Positions 42,516 through 52,771 of a stretch of DNA of 64,000 nucleotides are shown here, piece after piece. Every line of letters begins with the position of its first letter. The first letter of the stretch is position 1. Under the pieces are notes generated by a model. That model did no database searches. It was not told where the DNA came from and saw only the letters and a program-made list of their open reading frames with translations. Made by a program: the position numbers and the translations under genes. This DNA comes from Methylobacterium frigidaeris (GTDB lineage Bacteria > Pseudomonadota > Alphaproteobacteria > Rhizobiales > Beijerinckiaceae), in contig NZ_BPQJ01000015.1 in NCBI RefSeq assembly GCF_022179185.1, forward strand, positions 1-64,000, read 5' to 3'.

Positions 42516-43895
42516 ATGTCCGAGACCCTGCACCGCACCACTCTCGAACCCGCTCCCCTCGAGGGTGCGCACCAGGCGCCGCTTCCGGCCGCGGGACCGC
42601 ACCGGGTGGTGATCGTCGGCGGCGGCTTCGGCGGCCTCACCACGGCCCGGGGCCTCGGGGGCGCCGACGGCATCGCGGTCACGCTGATCGACCGGCGCAA
42701 CCACCACCTCTTCCAGCCGCTGCTCTACCAGGTCGCCACCGCGGTGATCGCGCCGGGCGAGATCGCCGAGCCGATCCGGGCGATCCTGCGCTGGGACCGC
42801 AATGTCAGCGTGCTGATGGGCGAGGTCGAGGGCGTCGACACGGAGGGGCGCACGGTCGGTCTGCGCGACGGCACCCGCATCCCCTACGACACGCTGGTCC
42901 TCGCCACGGGGGCCACGCACAGCTATTTCGGCCACCCGGAATGGGAGCGCTACGCCCCGGGCCTCAAGACCCTCGACGATGCGCGCCGGATCCGCGCCCG
43001 GGTGCTCCTCGCTTTCGAGGCGGCCGAGCGCGAGGACGACCCGGCCGCCCGCGAGCGGCTGATGACCTTCGCGGTGATCGGCGGCGGTCCGACCGGGGTC
43101 GAGATGGCCGGCGCCATCGCGGGCCTCGCCCACCACGCCCTGTCGCAGGATTTCCGCCGCATCGACCCGAAACAGGCCCGGATCCTGCTGATCGAGGCGG
43201 CGCCCCGGGTGCTCGGCACCTTCTCGGAGGACCTCTCGGCCTACAGCAAGCGGGCGCTGGAGCATCTCGGCGTCACGGTGCTGACCGAGCACGCCGTCGA
43301 GGACGTGTCGGAGGAGGGCGTCACCGTGGCGGGCAAGCTGATCCCGGCCGCCACGATCGTCTGGGGGGCGGGCGTGCGCGCCTCGCCGGCGGGGGAATGG
43401 CTCGGGGTCGAGACGACGCGCCAGGGCCACGTCCCGGTCGGGCCGGATCTCGCGGTCATCGGCCGCCCCGGGATCTACGCGCTCGGCGACCTCGCCATGG
43501 CCAAGGCCGAGGACGGCAAGCCCCTGCCGGGCCTCGCCCAGGTGGCCGACCAGCAGGGCCGCTACCTCGGCCGCGCCCTGCGCGACCGCATCCTGCACGG
43601 CAAGGCCCCGAAGCCGTTCCGCTTCCGCAGCCGCGGCAACCTGGCGATCATCGGGCACAATTCCGGCGTGGTGCAATGGGACCACGTCAAGCTCAAGGGA
43701 TTCCTGGCCTGGGTGGTCTGGGGCGTGGCCCACGTCTACCTGCTGGTCGGCTTCCAGAACCGCATCGTCGTGACCCTGCGCTGGCTCTGGGCCTATTTGA
43801 GCTTCCAGCGCGGCGCCCGCCTGATTTCCGAGCGCGACGAGGCCGTCATGGCCCTGATCCGCGGCACGCCGCCGGGCCGCATCCCTCCGCCCTGA
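42516..43895 (+). CDS. ndh: Type II NADH dehydrogenase (NDH-2)
   Basis: A 459-residue single-chain flavoprotein that moves electrons from NADH to quinone without pumping protons. The FAD motif is GGGFGGLTTARGL near residue 36 and the NADH motif is GGGPTGVEMAGAIAGLAHHA. The FAD-contacting Asp is in YALGDLAMA, followed by the quinone-region string LAQVADQQGRYLG. The C-terminus is amphipathic (FLAWVVWGVAHVYLLVGF), the membrane anchor of NDH-2. GGGAGA precedes ATG 42516. It could also be a related sulfide:quinone-like oxidoreductase, but there are no diagnostic cysteines. Confidence 0.88.
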   Translation: MSETLHRTTLEPAPLEGAHQAPLPAAGPHRVVIVGGGFGGLTTARGLGGADGIAVTLIDRRNHHLFQPLLYQVATAVIAPGEIAEPIRAILRWDRNVSVLMGEVEGVDTEGRTVGLRDGTRIPYDTLVLATGATHSYFGHPEWERYAPGLKTLDDARRIRARVLLAFEAAEREDDPAARERLMTFAVIGGGPTGVEMAGAIAGLAHHALSQDFRRIDPKQARILLIEAAPRVLGTFSEDLSAYSKRALEHLGVTVLTEHAVEDVSEEGVTVAGKLIPAATIVWGAGVRASPAGEWLGVETTRQGHVPVGPDLAVIGRPGIYALGDLAMAKAEDGKPLPGLAQVADQQGRYLGRALRDRILHGKAPKPFRFRSRGNLAIIGHNSGVVQWDHVKLKGFLAWVVWGVAHVYLLVGFQNRIVVTLRWLWAYLSFQRGARLISERDEAVMALIRGTPPGRIPPP

Positions 43896-43976
43896 CCACC
43901 CTCGAGAGGTCCGTGCTGGCGAAAACCCCTTCCGACCTGCCGCCGACCCGCACCACCACGACCGATCGGCACCGCC

Positions 43977-44738
43977 TCAACTCCCCGCCCGCACCACCCG
44001 CGCCCCGGCCGCCTCGGCTTCCGCGCACTGCGCCTGCGTGGCGCCGGCATCGGTCACCAGGGTCCAGCGGCGGGGCAGCGGTGCCCAGGCCCCTTGCGTC
44101 GCACGGCCGAGCTTCGAGGAATCCATCAGCACCACGACCTCGCCCGCCTGCTCGATCATCAGCGACTTGAGGGCGACCTGCTCGATGGCCGCCTCGCACA
44201 GGCCGCGGCCGGCCACGAAACCGTCGCCGCTCACCACCGCCTTGTCGGCGGTGAGCCGGCGCAGGGCGGCCTCGGCCAGCGGCCCCATCGTGCTCATGCT
44301 CCCGGGCCGCACCGCGCCGCCGAGCACCGTCAGGGTGAGGCCCGGCGCGCCGGCGAGAACACCGACGAGGGGCAGGTTGTTGGTGATGATAGGGTGGCGC
44401 CGCCCGGCGAGGCCGGCCCCGAAGGCCGCCACGGTCGAGCCTCCGTCGAGGATCAGGATGTCGTCCTCGGCCAGCAGGGTCAGGGCGGCGCGGGCGATGG
44501 CGGCCTTCTCGGGCCGCGCTTGCGCCTCGCGCTCCGGCAGGCTCGTCTCAGGGAGAGGATGGGCGATCACGGCGCCGCCATAGGTGCGCCGGATCGTCTT
44601 CTCGCTCGCCAGTTGCTGGAGATCGCGCCGGATCGTCGAGGCGGAGACGCCGAAGCGCTCCGCCAGTTCCTCGACCACGACCTCGCCCGCCTGCAGCGCC
44701 TCGAGCAGCAGCGGGTGCCGATGCCGGCCGCGGGTCAC
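43977..44738 (-). CDS. DeoR/GlpR-family regulator of the acid-sugar operon
   Basis: A 253-residue regulator with an N-terminal helix-turn-helix (HPLLLEALQAGEVVVEELAE, RFGVSASTIRRDLQQL, RTYGGAV) and a C-terminal sugar-phosphate isomerase-like sensor (ILDGGSTVAAFGAGLAGR, VSGDGFVAGRGLCEAAIE, MDSSKLGR). Start is GTG 44738, five bases after the pdxA2 stop, so it is the last gene of the operon. DeoR-type proteins usually bind a phosphorylated sugar intermediate and repress their own operon. A dyad at 48125-48141 before the first gene is a possible operator. Confidence 0.9.
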   Translation of the reverse strand: MTRGRHRHPLLLEALQAGEVVVEELAERFGVSASTIRRDLQQLASEKTIRRTYGGAVIAHPLPETSLPEREAQARPEKAAIARAALTLLAEDDILILDGGSTVAAFGAGLAGRRHPIITNNLPLVGVLAGAPGLTLTVLGGAVRPGSMSTMGPLAEAALRRLTADKAVVSGDGFVAGRGLCEAAIEQVALKSLMIEQAGEVVVLMDSSKLGRATQGAWAPLPRRWTLVTDAGATQAQCAEAEAAGARVVRAGS

Positions 44739-44743
44739 GGTCG

Positions 44744-45738
<995 letters not shown>

Positions 45739-45742
<4 letters not shown>

Positions 45743-47046
45743 GTCGGAGAACCCTGGTTTCGGATGGCCCGGAGGTGGTGGACGGCGCGCGCCAGCGTGT
45801 CGGCGTTGCCGAAGGCGCCGGCCTTGGTGACGATCGGCACGGCGAGGGCGCCGCGCGTCAGGCCGAGGGACACGCCGGGCTCGATCTCGTCGATCAGCCG
45901 CAATCCGTCGACCCCGAGATGCGCCAGGAGCGCCGCCGCGGTCTCGCCGCCCGTCGCTACCAGCCCGCCGAGATGGGGCGCGACGGGCGCCAGCAGCGCG
46001 CCGAGGGCGTCGGCGAGGCGGGACCCCAGGGCGAGGTCCGGCGCCTCGCCCATCGCGAGCTCGACCAGCACGTCGTCCCCGGCGGTCAGCCCCGACGTCA
46101 CGGCGTCGCGCAGGCCTGCCCGCCCGGGCTCGCTCCCGTCGAGCAGCAGTTCCGGAGTCACCGGGACGTGGCGCAGATGCGGCTCGCCCACGAGCCGGCG
46201 CGCGGCGGCGCGCGAGGTAGCGGCGAGGCTTCCGACCACCACGAGGGTGCCGCCGGTGCCGCACGGGATCCCGCGAGGCGGGGCGGGCGGCAGCGCCTCC
46301 TGCGCCGCCAGTGCGTGGGCGAGGCCGGCGCTGCCGACCCAGACCAGGCTCTCCTGTGCGTCGAGTGCGAGGCCGGCTTCGGCGATCCGCGCGAGGTCGT
46401 CGTCGTGCTCGGCGTCGAGCACCGCGACCGACTCCTCCCGCGCCGCCTTGGTCAGCGCCTTGCGCAACGCGTCACCGCCGGCCCGCACGGTCGCGAGGGC
46501 GATCGGTGCGCTCCGCAGGCCCGCCCCCTCCAGCATCGCGCAGAGCGCGCCGGTCGCGTAGGTGTGGTCCCGGCGCCAGAGTTCGGTCTCCTCCAGCGGC
46601 CGGCCCTCGACCACGATCCGGCCCGCCATCGTGGTGCGGCCGGTGGCCGGGAAGGCCGGTGCCAGGATCGCGAAGGCCGCGCCCGTGCGTCGGCGCAAGC
46701 GGTCGAGGGTGGCGGCGAGCTCGGCCGCCGGCTGGCCGCGCAGGGTCGAGTCGATCTTCTTGAACACGGCCTGGCCGGGATTTGGCCGGTCCGGGTGGTG
46801 CAGACGGTCGAAGAGGGCGGCGTGGCGCGACGCGGCGGCGGCCGGGTCGAGCTGGCGGCTGTCGGCATCGTGCGAGACGACGTCCTCTTGGACCCCAGAC
46901 TCTTGCTCCCCGGACTTTCGCGCCACGGATCCCGCCTCGCCCCACTGCACGCAGGCCGAGCGGCCGCGCCGAGCGAAGGCGATGGCGCAATCGGCCGCGC
47001 CGGTGAGGTCGTCGGCGAGGATGAGCCAGCGGCGCGTCACGATCAC
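45739..47046 (-). CDS. Four-carbon acid sugar kinase (DUF1537 family)
   Basis: A 435-residue kinase. The N-terminal substrate domain has ILADDLTGAADCAIAFARRG and VFKKIDSTLRG. The C-terminal nucleotide domain has GLVATGGETAAALLAHLGVD and the ending EPGVSLGL, then VTKAGAFGNADTL. This family (DtnK, OtnK, DenK) phosphorylates D-threonate, D-erythronate or related acids at the 4-hydroxyl. GTG start at 47046 overlaps the permease stop (GTGA). A short Glu/Ser-rich insertion near residue 45 (SGEQESGVQEDVVSH) is unusual for the family. Product feeds PdxA2, next in the operon. Confidence 0.88.
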
Positions 47047-48071
47047 GCCTGCTTCGCGAGCTGCGGGGCCGCGTGCGGCGCCTCGGAAGCGGCTGCCGGC
47101 GGGGTGGCCTCCTCCGGCCGCTCGCCGAAATGCCGGGCGGTCCAGGCGGTGGCGAGCGGGGTGAGGATCGCGGTCACCACCACGGTTGCCGCCACCAGCA
47201 CCGTCGCGGGGGCGGCGGCGTCGGCATAGGCCGGATTGGCGGCGGCGATGATCGCCGGGACCGCGGCGGCGTTGCCGGCGGTCGAGGAGGCGGCGACGCC
47301 GGCCACCCCCGTGCCCCCGGTGAGCCGGTCGGCGAAGAAGAGCGGGATGCCCGTCACGACCACCACCGCGACGCCGAGTCCGAGCCCGAGCAGCCCCGCC
47401 TGCCAGATCTTGGTCAGGTCGAGCCCGGTGCCGAGGGCGAAGGCGAAGAACGGGATCATCACCGGCACGGCGCGGCCGAGGAAGTCGCGCATCTCCCGGT
47501 CGAGGTTGCCGAGGATCATGCCGACGAGGAGCGGCAGGATGCTACCGACCATCGTCTGCCACGGGAAGGCCGACAGGCCGGCGACGCCGAGCGTCACCAT
47601 GGTGAGGAAGGGACCAGATTCGAGGCACATGATCGTGTAGGCACCGACGTCCCGCGGCCGACCGTACTGGCCCATCAGCGCCATGTAGAGGCCGCCATTG
47701 GTGTCGTTCATGGCCGCGACGATCGCCAGCGTCGAGAGACCTGCGAAGAGCCCGGCGCCGATCGGCGCCTCGCCGATCAGGCGGCCGAAAATCACCCCGA
47801 GGATCATCGCGATGCCGACCTTCACGACGAGCAGCGCGCCGCCCTTCTTGACGATGTAGGGCGTCGCACGGAAGTCGATGCTGGCACCCATGCAGACGTA
47901 GAACACCGCCAGAATCGGCAATGCGCCGGTGAACAGGGCCCCGGTGAACGAACCGAACACCTTCGGGGTCGTGGGGAACAGGGTGGCGATCACCGCGCCG
48001 ACGAGCAGCGGCACCACCATCATCCCACCCGGCACGCGCTCGATCGCGCGCTTGATCCGCACCTCGCCCAT
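47043..48071 (-). CDS. KdgT-like sugar acid permease
   Basis: A 342-residue inner-membrane transporter, with about ten hydrophobic segments, of the 2-keto-3-deoxygluconate permease family. It starts MGEVRIKRAIERVPGGMMVV and has the family strings AMNDTNGGLYMALMGQYG and AASSTAGNAAAVPAIIAAANP. KdgT proteins take up hexuronate-derived acids with protons; in this setting D-threonate or D-erythronate is the likely cargo, supported by the kinase and PdxA2 genes overlapping downstream. GGGAGG precedes ATG 48071. It is the first gene of a four-gene operon with the regulator last. The C-terminal tail is Ala/Pro-rich and cytoplasmic. Confidence 0.87.
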   Translation of the reverse strand: MGEVRIKRAIERVPGGMMVVPLLVGAVIATLFPTTPKVFGSFTGALFTGALPILAVFYVCMGASIDFRATPYIVKKGGALLVVKVGIAMILGVIFGRLIGEAPIGAGLFAGLSTLAIVAAMNDTNGGLYMALMGQYGRPRDVGAYTIMCLESGPFLTMVTLGVAGLSAFPWQTMVGSILPLLVGMILGNLDREMRDFLGRAVPVMIPFFAFALGTGLDLTKIWQAGLLGLGLGVAVVVVTGIPLFFADRLTGGTGVAGVAASSTAGNAAAVPAIIAAANPAYADAAAPATVLVAATVVVTAILTPLATAWTARHFGERPEEATPPAAASEAPHAAPQLAKQA

Positions 48072-48124
48072 ACGTTCCTCCCTGCGCGGATCGCGCAGGA
48101 TGTTGCGCGAATGTCCGGCTGTTA

Positions 48125-48158
48125 TTGCTTGAAGAACGCAAAAACCGGCGAGGGTCAA
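48125..48158 (-). promoter_or_regulatory. Candidate promoter and DeoR operator before the acid-sugar operon
   Basis: On the minus strand TTGACC (48158-48153) is a fair -35. The dyad TTGC-N9-GCAA (48141-48125) covers the -10 area about 55 bases upstream of the permease start. A repressor bound there would block transcription. The DeoR protein of the operon is the obvious candidate, but the pairing is inferred. Confidence 0.35.
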
Positions 48159-48523
48159 TCGTGAAATGCGCGATATGCGCGGATTGCAGGGGGTGCTTGC
48201 CCGTTCGGGGGCGGATGGTCGGGTAGGCGCCTTCACCCTGTGCGCTCGCGGCGGCGTTCGCCGCGCCGTCATTATTCAGTTGCCACCGCCATTTCCCGAA
48301 CGGCTGAAGCGGAGTGGAAGCAGTTCCGGGATCAGGCACAAGAACTCGCGAAGCGTCCGCTTGTCTGCAGTTTTGCAATATGCAGAGCCGCGTCACGGCA
48401 TTTTCCGCTGGACCCCGGATCTCCTTCTGCTGACGCTCCCGTCGTGCGGAAAAGAGGTGGCGGCTGACAATGGATCTCAAGTGATGAAGGATATCGATTT
48501 CATCGAGCAGATCGACCGCATCG
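48159..48523. other. Gene-free region upstream of the acid-sugar operon
   Basis: No supportable gene lies between the operon promoter area and the 3' end of the TonB receptor gene. Short open frames on both strands give basic, featureless peptides. Slightly AT-richer than the flanking genes around 48335-48400. It may hold the 3' UTR of the receptor gene and upstream operator sites. Confidence 0.45.
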
Positions 48524-50830
48524 TCAGAACGTCAGCTTCATCCCCCCGATGAAACTGCGCGGCGCGCCGGCGAAGATCGAGCCGGTAGTGGTCGCGAGCA
48601 CACCAGCCCCGTTCTGCAGGCCGGTCACGGCGCTGATCGAGTTCGCGAGCGGCTGGGCCGAGGCGATGTAGGTCGTGTCGAGCAGGTTGCGCACCTCGAG
48701 ATAGAGGCTGAGGCGCTTGGCATACGATCCGATCAGGTCGGTGTCGTAGTGGATGTTGGCGTTGAGGATCGTGTAGCCCGGCGCCCGCAGCAGGTTGGCG
48801 TTGTCGAGGTAGAATCCGTCCTGGTAGACCGCCTCGACGAAGGCGCCGAGGCCCTTGAGCGGTCCCGACGGCTGGTCGTAGCCGATGCGGGCGAGGAGCT
48901 GGTGGGCCGGCACGCCCGGGATCAGGCGCCCGGCCCGGTCGAACCGGGCGGTCAGGCTGCCGGCGCTCAGCTGCTCGACGTAGCGGGTGTAGAACTGGTC
49001 GTTGAGGCCGTAGGCCGCGAAGGCCCGCCAGCCGGGCGAGAAGGCCCACTCGGCCCCGGCCTCGATGCCGCGATGCTCGGAGGCGGGGGCGTTGAAGGTG
49101 TAGCTGAGCAGGCCCGCCCCCGGCGACTGGGTGACGAACTCGTTGCGGAAGAACTCGTAGAAGCCGGTCAGGCTCAGGCGCAGGTCGGGCAGGGGCGACC
49201 AGTCGGCGCCGAGATCGAAGCCGAGATTGGTCTGGGTGCGCAAATCGGTGTTGTTGCCCGGCACGCCCGCCGGCGTCACGAACAGCACGCTCGCCGCCGG
49301 GGTGGCGTAGCCGGTGGCGACGCGGCCCCGGAACGCCCATGCCGGATCGGGCCTGTAGACCAGCGCCAGTTCCGGTGCCACGTTGAGGAAGCTGCGGTCG
49401 ATATCGGCCAAGGCCTGCGTCACGCCGCTGGCCGAATAGGCGTAGGTGAGGGTGCGCCCCTTGAGCCAGGTATTCTCGGCCGATACGCCGACGATTCCGG
49501 TCCACTGGTCCGAGAGCGCGACCTCCGCCCGGGCTCGGCCGCCGAGATTCGACTGCACCGCCTCCTGGTTGCTCGCCAGCGCGCCGAGACGCGGGCCGCC
49601 ATAGGGCGCCCGGTTGTAGAGGGCGATGTGGTTGTCGATGGCATTGTAGGAGAGTGCCGCGTAGCCGATTGCCGGCAGGCCGAACACCTCACCGCGATGG
49701 GTGATGTCGGAGAGGACGTTGTAGGACGGATAGCTGCCGCGCGAGGAGGTCGTGTAGAACGGCTGGTTGAAGTTGCGCTCGTCGAAGCCGACTTGCGTGC
49801 GCCAGGTCGTGTTGGCGTCGATGTCGTGCTCCCAGCGCCCGGCGATGATCGTGCGCCGGTCGTTGCGGCCGAAGGCGCCCTCGGTCGCCGTCACCGGCAC
49901 GGTGGCGCCGAACGCGCCGTTGCGGAAGAGGTTGAAGGTGGTGCAGCCCGCCGCCGCGGTCGCGGTCGCCGCGCAGCCGCGCTGGTAGGGGTTGATCCGG
50001 TACTGCGCCAGCGACGAGCGGGCCGGTAGGTCGACGTCGACGAGGTTGTTGACGACCTTCAGGGTGAAGCGGTTGTCCGGCGTCGGGGTGTAGCTCGCCA
50101 GCAGGTTGACCGTCTGGGTGTTGGCGCTGGCGTGGTCCTGGAAGCCGTTCAGGCGGAAATCGCTGGCGAACAGGCTGACCTCGTAGGGACCGCTCGCGCC
50201 ACCAACCGTGAAGTAGTGATTCAGATACCCGAAGCTGCCGGCATCGACGCCGATCTCGTAGCCGTCGATCTCGCGGCCGGTGCGGGTCCGGAACGCGATC
50301 GCGCCGCCGGTGGCGTAGTTGCCGAACAGGGGCGATTGTGGCCCACGAAAGACGTCGATGCGGGAATAGGCTCGCGGATCGGTGATGTCGAAGCGCGACG
50401 CCCCGTCGGACTGGGTGACGACGAAGCCGTCCTCCAGCACCACCATGTTCTTGATGACGCCGGTCGAGCGGGCGTTGTTGCCGCGGATCGACACCACCAC
50501 GTCGCGCGGGCCGTTGCCCTGGCGCACGGTGACGCCCGGGCTGTTGACGAGCACCTGGCCGATGCTGGTCGCAGGGCGATTGGCGATCACGTCCTGCCGG
50601 CCGATGGCCGTCACGACCTCGCCGACCGGGTGCTCGATCACGCTCGGGCTCGAGCCTGGAGGGGCGGCGACGCCGAAGGCCGGTCCGGACGGCGCGCCGA
50701 ACCCCGCCACGGAGATCTCGTCGAGGGCGATGGTCTCCGAGGCGCCCTGCGCCAGGGCGGCGCCGGGGACCAAGGCGAGGAGAAGGGCGAGCGCGCGGGG
50801 GCGCAGGCCGGGACCGGGGAGGGGCGGCAT
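48524..50830 (-). CDS. TonB-dependent outer-membrane receptor
   Basis: A 768-residue receptor with signal peptide (ALALLLALVPGAALAQGA), a TonB-box-like start (ETIALDEISVAG), and a plug domain (TAIGRQDVIANRPATSIGQV, VVVSIRGNNARSTGVIKNMV, IDVFRGPQSPLFGNYATGGA). A 22-strand barrel ends in aromatic Phe (FIGGMKLTF), as expected for BAM insertion. It imports a bulky ligand, most often a ferric siderophore or other metal complex, using TonB energy. It is the last gene behind a PepSY protein and a Cys/His-rich small protein on the same strand (57 and 48 bp gaps), a common iron-uptake arrangement. Ligand unknown. Confidence 0.92.
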   Translation of the reverse strand: MPPLPGPGLRPRALALLLALVPGAALAQGASETIALDEISVAGFGAPSGPAFGVAAPPGSSPSVIEHPVGEVVTAIGRQDVIANRPATSIGQVLVNSPGVTVRQGNGPRDVVVSIRGNNARSTGVIKNMVVLEDGFVVTQSDGASRFDITDPRAYSRIDVFRGPQSPLFGNYATGGAIAFRTRTGREIDGYEIGVDAGSFGYLNHYFTVGGASGPYEVSLFASDFRLNGFQDHASANTQTVNLLASYTPTPDNRFTLKVVNNLVDVDLPARSSLAQYRINPYQRGCAATATAAAGCTTFNLFRNGAFGATVPVTATEGAFGRNDRRTIIAGRWEHDIDANTTWRTQVGFDERNFNQPFYTTSSRGSYPSYNVLSDITHRGEVFGLPAIGYAALSYNAIDNHIALYNRAPYGGPRLGALASNQEAVQSNLGGRARAEVALSDQWTGIVGVSAENTWLKGRTLTYAYSASGVTQALADIDRSFLNVAPELALVYRPDPAWAFRGRVATGYATPAASVLFVTPAGVPGNNTDLRTQTNLGFDLGADWSPLPDLRLSLTGFYEFFRNEFVTQSPGAGLLSYTFNAPASEHRGIEAGAEWAFSPGWRAFAAYGLNDQFYTRYVEQLSAGSLTARFDRAGRLIPGVPAHQLLARIGYDQPSGPLKGLGAFVEAVYQDGFYLDNANLLRAPGYTILNANIHYDTDLIGSYAKRLSLYLEVRNLLDTTYIASAQPLANSISAVTGLQNGAGVLATTTGSIFAGAPRSFIGGMKLTF

Positions 50831-50887
50831 CGGAAGTCTCGTCGAAGGCGGTTGAGGCGGCGCGGAAGCGCCGACGAAGAATTCGCG

Positions 50888-52258
50888 TCAGGCCGTCGCA
50901 GGCCGCCGGAGGCCGCGCCGCAAACCGAGCCAGGCGGCGTCGACGGCGATCATCGCCAGGATCGCCAGCCCGGTGAGGGGGAAGGCGATCCCGAACGCGA
51001 CGACGAGGCCGGTGACGGCCCCAACCGCCCGGCGGTCGTCGGGCCAGGCCGGCACGCCGAGGCGGCCCGCGGGGCGGCGCTTCCACCACATCACCGCGGC
51101 GGTGACGGCGAGCAGGAGCGTGGCGAGACAGAAGGCGAGCATCAGGAGCTGGTTGACGCGTCCGGCGACCTCGCCCTTGTGCAGCCCGATCCCGTACTGG
51201 ATCCCGCGCCCGACGAAGCCGATATCGCCGAACCGCACGTTCACCAGCGGTTGGCCGCTATACTGGTCGAGGGAGATCATCCGCTGGCGCGTGACGTCGC
51301 GCGGATAGGCGGCCGCCGCGTAGACGCCCGCCGGTCCCTCCGGCAGCGCCAGTTCGTAGCCCGCCGGCATGCCGAGACCGGTCAGGATCTCGGTCGCCCG
51401 GTCGATGCCGATCGGCACCCCGTCGCGGCTACCTGAGCGCGGCAGCGGCGCGGCCTCGAGCGCCCAGCCGGTCTGGTCGAGCACTGCGCCCATCGGCACC
51501 GTCGAGACCGGCACCCCGGCCCAGAGCGCGTTCGGCTGGCCGAGCCCGGCCCGGTTCGACGCCGCGCGGAGCTGGTCGCCCCACAGGATCGACCACGGCA
51601 GGCCGGTGGCGGCGAGGAAGAACAGGCCGGCCCCGGCGACGAAGCCGGTGACGGCGTGCAGGTCGCGCCACCACACCCGCCGCGCCGGCGTGCCGTGCAC
51701 CGAGACGACCCCACCACCCTGGCGGCGCGGCCACCAGAGATAGAGCCCGCTCAGGACCAGGATCAGCGTGAAGCCGGCCACGACCTCGATCAGGCCGTTC
51801 GCCACCGGCCCGAAATACGCCAGGCTGTGAAGCCGGCGCACCACCATCATCGCCTCGTCGGTTCGCCCGACCCGGTCGAGGACGGCGCCGTCATAGGGAT
51901 CGAGGTAGACGAGGGTCTTGCCGGACGGGCCCGCCATGGTGACGACCGCCGTGCGGTCGGGGCCCTCCGGGCTCGCATAGGTCGTCGGCTGAGCGTCCGG
52001 CACAGCGTCGGCGGCGATGAAGACCAGCCGCTCCGGCGACAGCGGCGGCGTGGCGCGCACCGGCACGAGGGTGCGGTGGGAAAACAGCGTGCGGTTGATC
52101 TCGTCCTTGAACAGGTAGACCGAGCCGGTGACCGACAGGAGGATCAGGAACGGCAGGCAGAGGAGGCCGGCATAGAAGTGCCAGCGCCACACCGCACGAT
52201 GCACGGCATCACGCAGGCGCGCGCGCCCCGGGGCGGGGGCGGAGGAGGGGGCAGGCAT
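50888..52258 (-). CDS. PepSY-domain membrane protein (iron-uptake associated)
   Basis: A 456-residue protein with four main membrane segments: WHFYAGLLCLPFLILLSVTG near residue 27, LIEVVAGFTLILVLSGLYLWW near 165, VTGFVAGAGLFFLAATGLPW near 205 and the C-terminal pairs. His residues in the helices (WRWHFYAG, RRLHSLAYFG, RDLHAV, GLHKGE) could bind haem or metal. This is the PepSY-TM family often coupled with TonB receptors, proposed to reduce ferric siderophores in the periplasm. It lies between the small Cys-His protein and the TonB receptor. Confidence 0.87.
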   Translation of the reverse strand: MPAPSSAPAPGRARLRDAVHRAVWRWHFYAGLLCLPFLILLSVTGSVYLFKDEINRTLFSHRTLVPVRATPPLSPERLVFIAADAVPDAQPTTYASPEGPDRTAVVTMAGPSGKTLVYLDPYDGAVLDRVGRTDEAMMVVRRLHSLAYFGPVANGLIEVVAGFTLILVLSGLYLWWPRRQGGGVVSVHGTPARRVWWRDLHAVTGFVAGAGLFFLAATGLPWSILWGDQLRAASNRAGLGQPNALWAGVPVSTVPMGAVLDQTGWALEAAPLPRSGSRDGVPIGIDRATEILTGLGMPAGYELALPEGPAGVYAAAAYPRDVTRQRMISLDQYSGQPLVNVRFGDIGFVGRGIQYGIGLHKGEVAGRVNQLLMLAFCLATLLLAVTAAVMWWKRRPAGRLGVPAWPDDRRAVGAVTGLVVAFGIAFPLTGLAILAMIAVDAAWLGLRRGLRRPATA

Positions 52259-52306
52259 GGAGCGAGGATCCGGGAGGCGGCTGATCGAGGCTGGCGATGC
52301 GATCGA

Positions 52307-52669
52307 TCAGGCCTGCGGCGGTCCCCGTGGGCTGGCATGCGTGTCGGGTGGGGCCCGCGCCGGGCTCTCGTCGGCGGCGGGCGGGAAGCGGTCCGCCGTG
52401 CTCGGGCGATCCCAGGCGAGATGGAACGCGAGGAGGGCCGGCGCCGCGAAGGCGAGGTGGTGGGCCGCGACGCAGCAGGCGAGGGCACAATGATGGACGC
52501 CCTGCGGCGCATCCTCCGCCCCGTCGTAATGACAGATCACCGCGCCCGCAGCCGCGTTGGCCGGCACGGGGGCGAGGGCGCCGAGCAGCATCTGCAGGCA
52601 CAGCGCGTAGAGCGCGACCACCGCGATGGTCGCGCGTCCGATCGACCGTGTCGGCAGGCTCACGCGCAT
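52307..52669 (-). CDS. Small Cys/His-rich membrane protein (DUF2946-like)
   Basis: A 120-residue protein with an N-terminal membrane helix (ATIAVVALYALCLQMLLGAL) and a periplasmic motif VICHYDGAEDAPQGVHHCAL followed by CCVAAHH, several Cys and His that could bind metal or haem. A second hydrophobic stretch (LAFAAPALLAFHLAW) and a Pro-rich tail follow. This pattern fits the DUF2946 group often found beside PepSY and TonB receptor genes. It is the first gene of the three-gene uptake cluster, about 100 bp from the SGNH hydrolase gene. Confidence 0.7.
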   Translation of the reverse strand: MRVSLPTRSIGRATIAVVALYALCLQMLLGALAPVPANAAAGAVICHYDGAEDAPQGVHHCALACCVAAHHLAFAAPALLAFHLAWDRPSTADRFPPAADESPARAPPDTHASPRGPPQA

Positions 52670-52771
52670 GAGCTTGGGTAGGCAGGTCCGGCCGGGAGCG
52701 TCAATGACGAAGGTTGGGTCGCGGGCGGATTTCCGACGGGTGATGCCGCCTGAGGACTTAGGACTTCGGAT

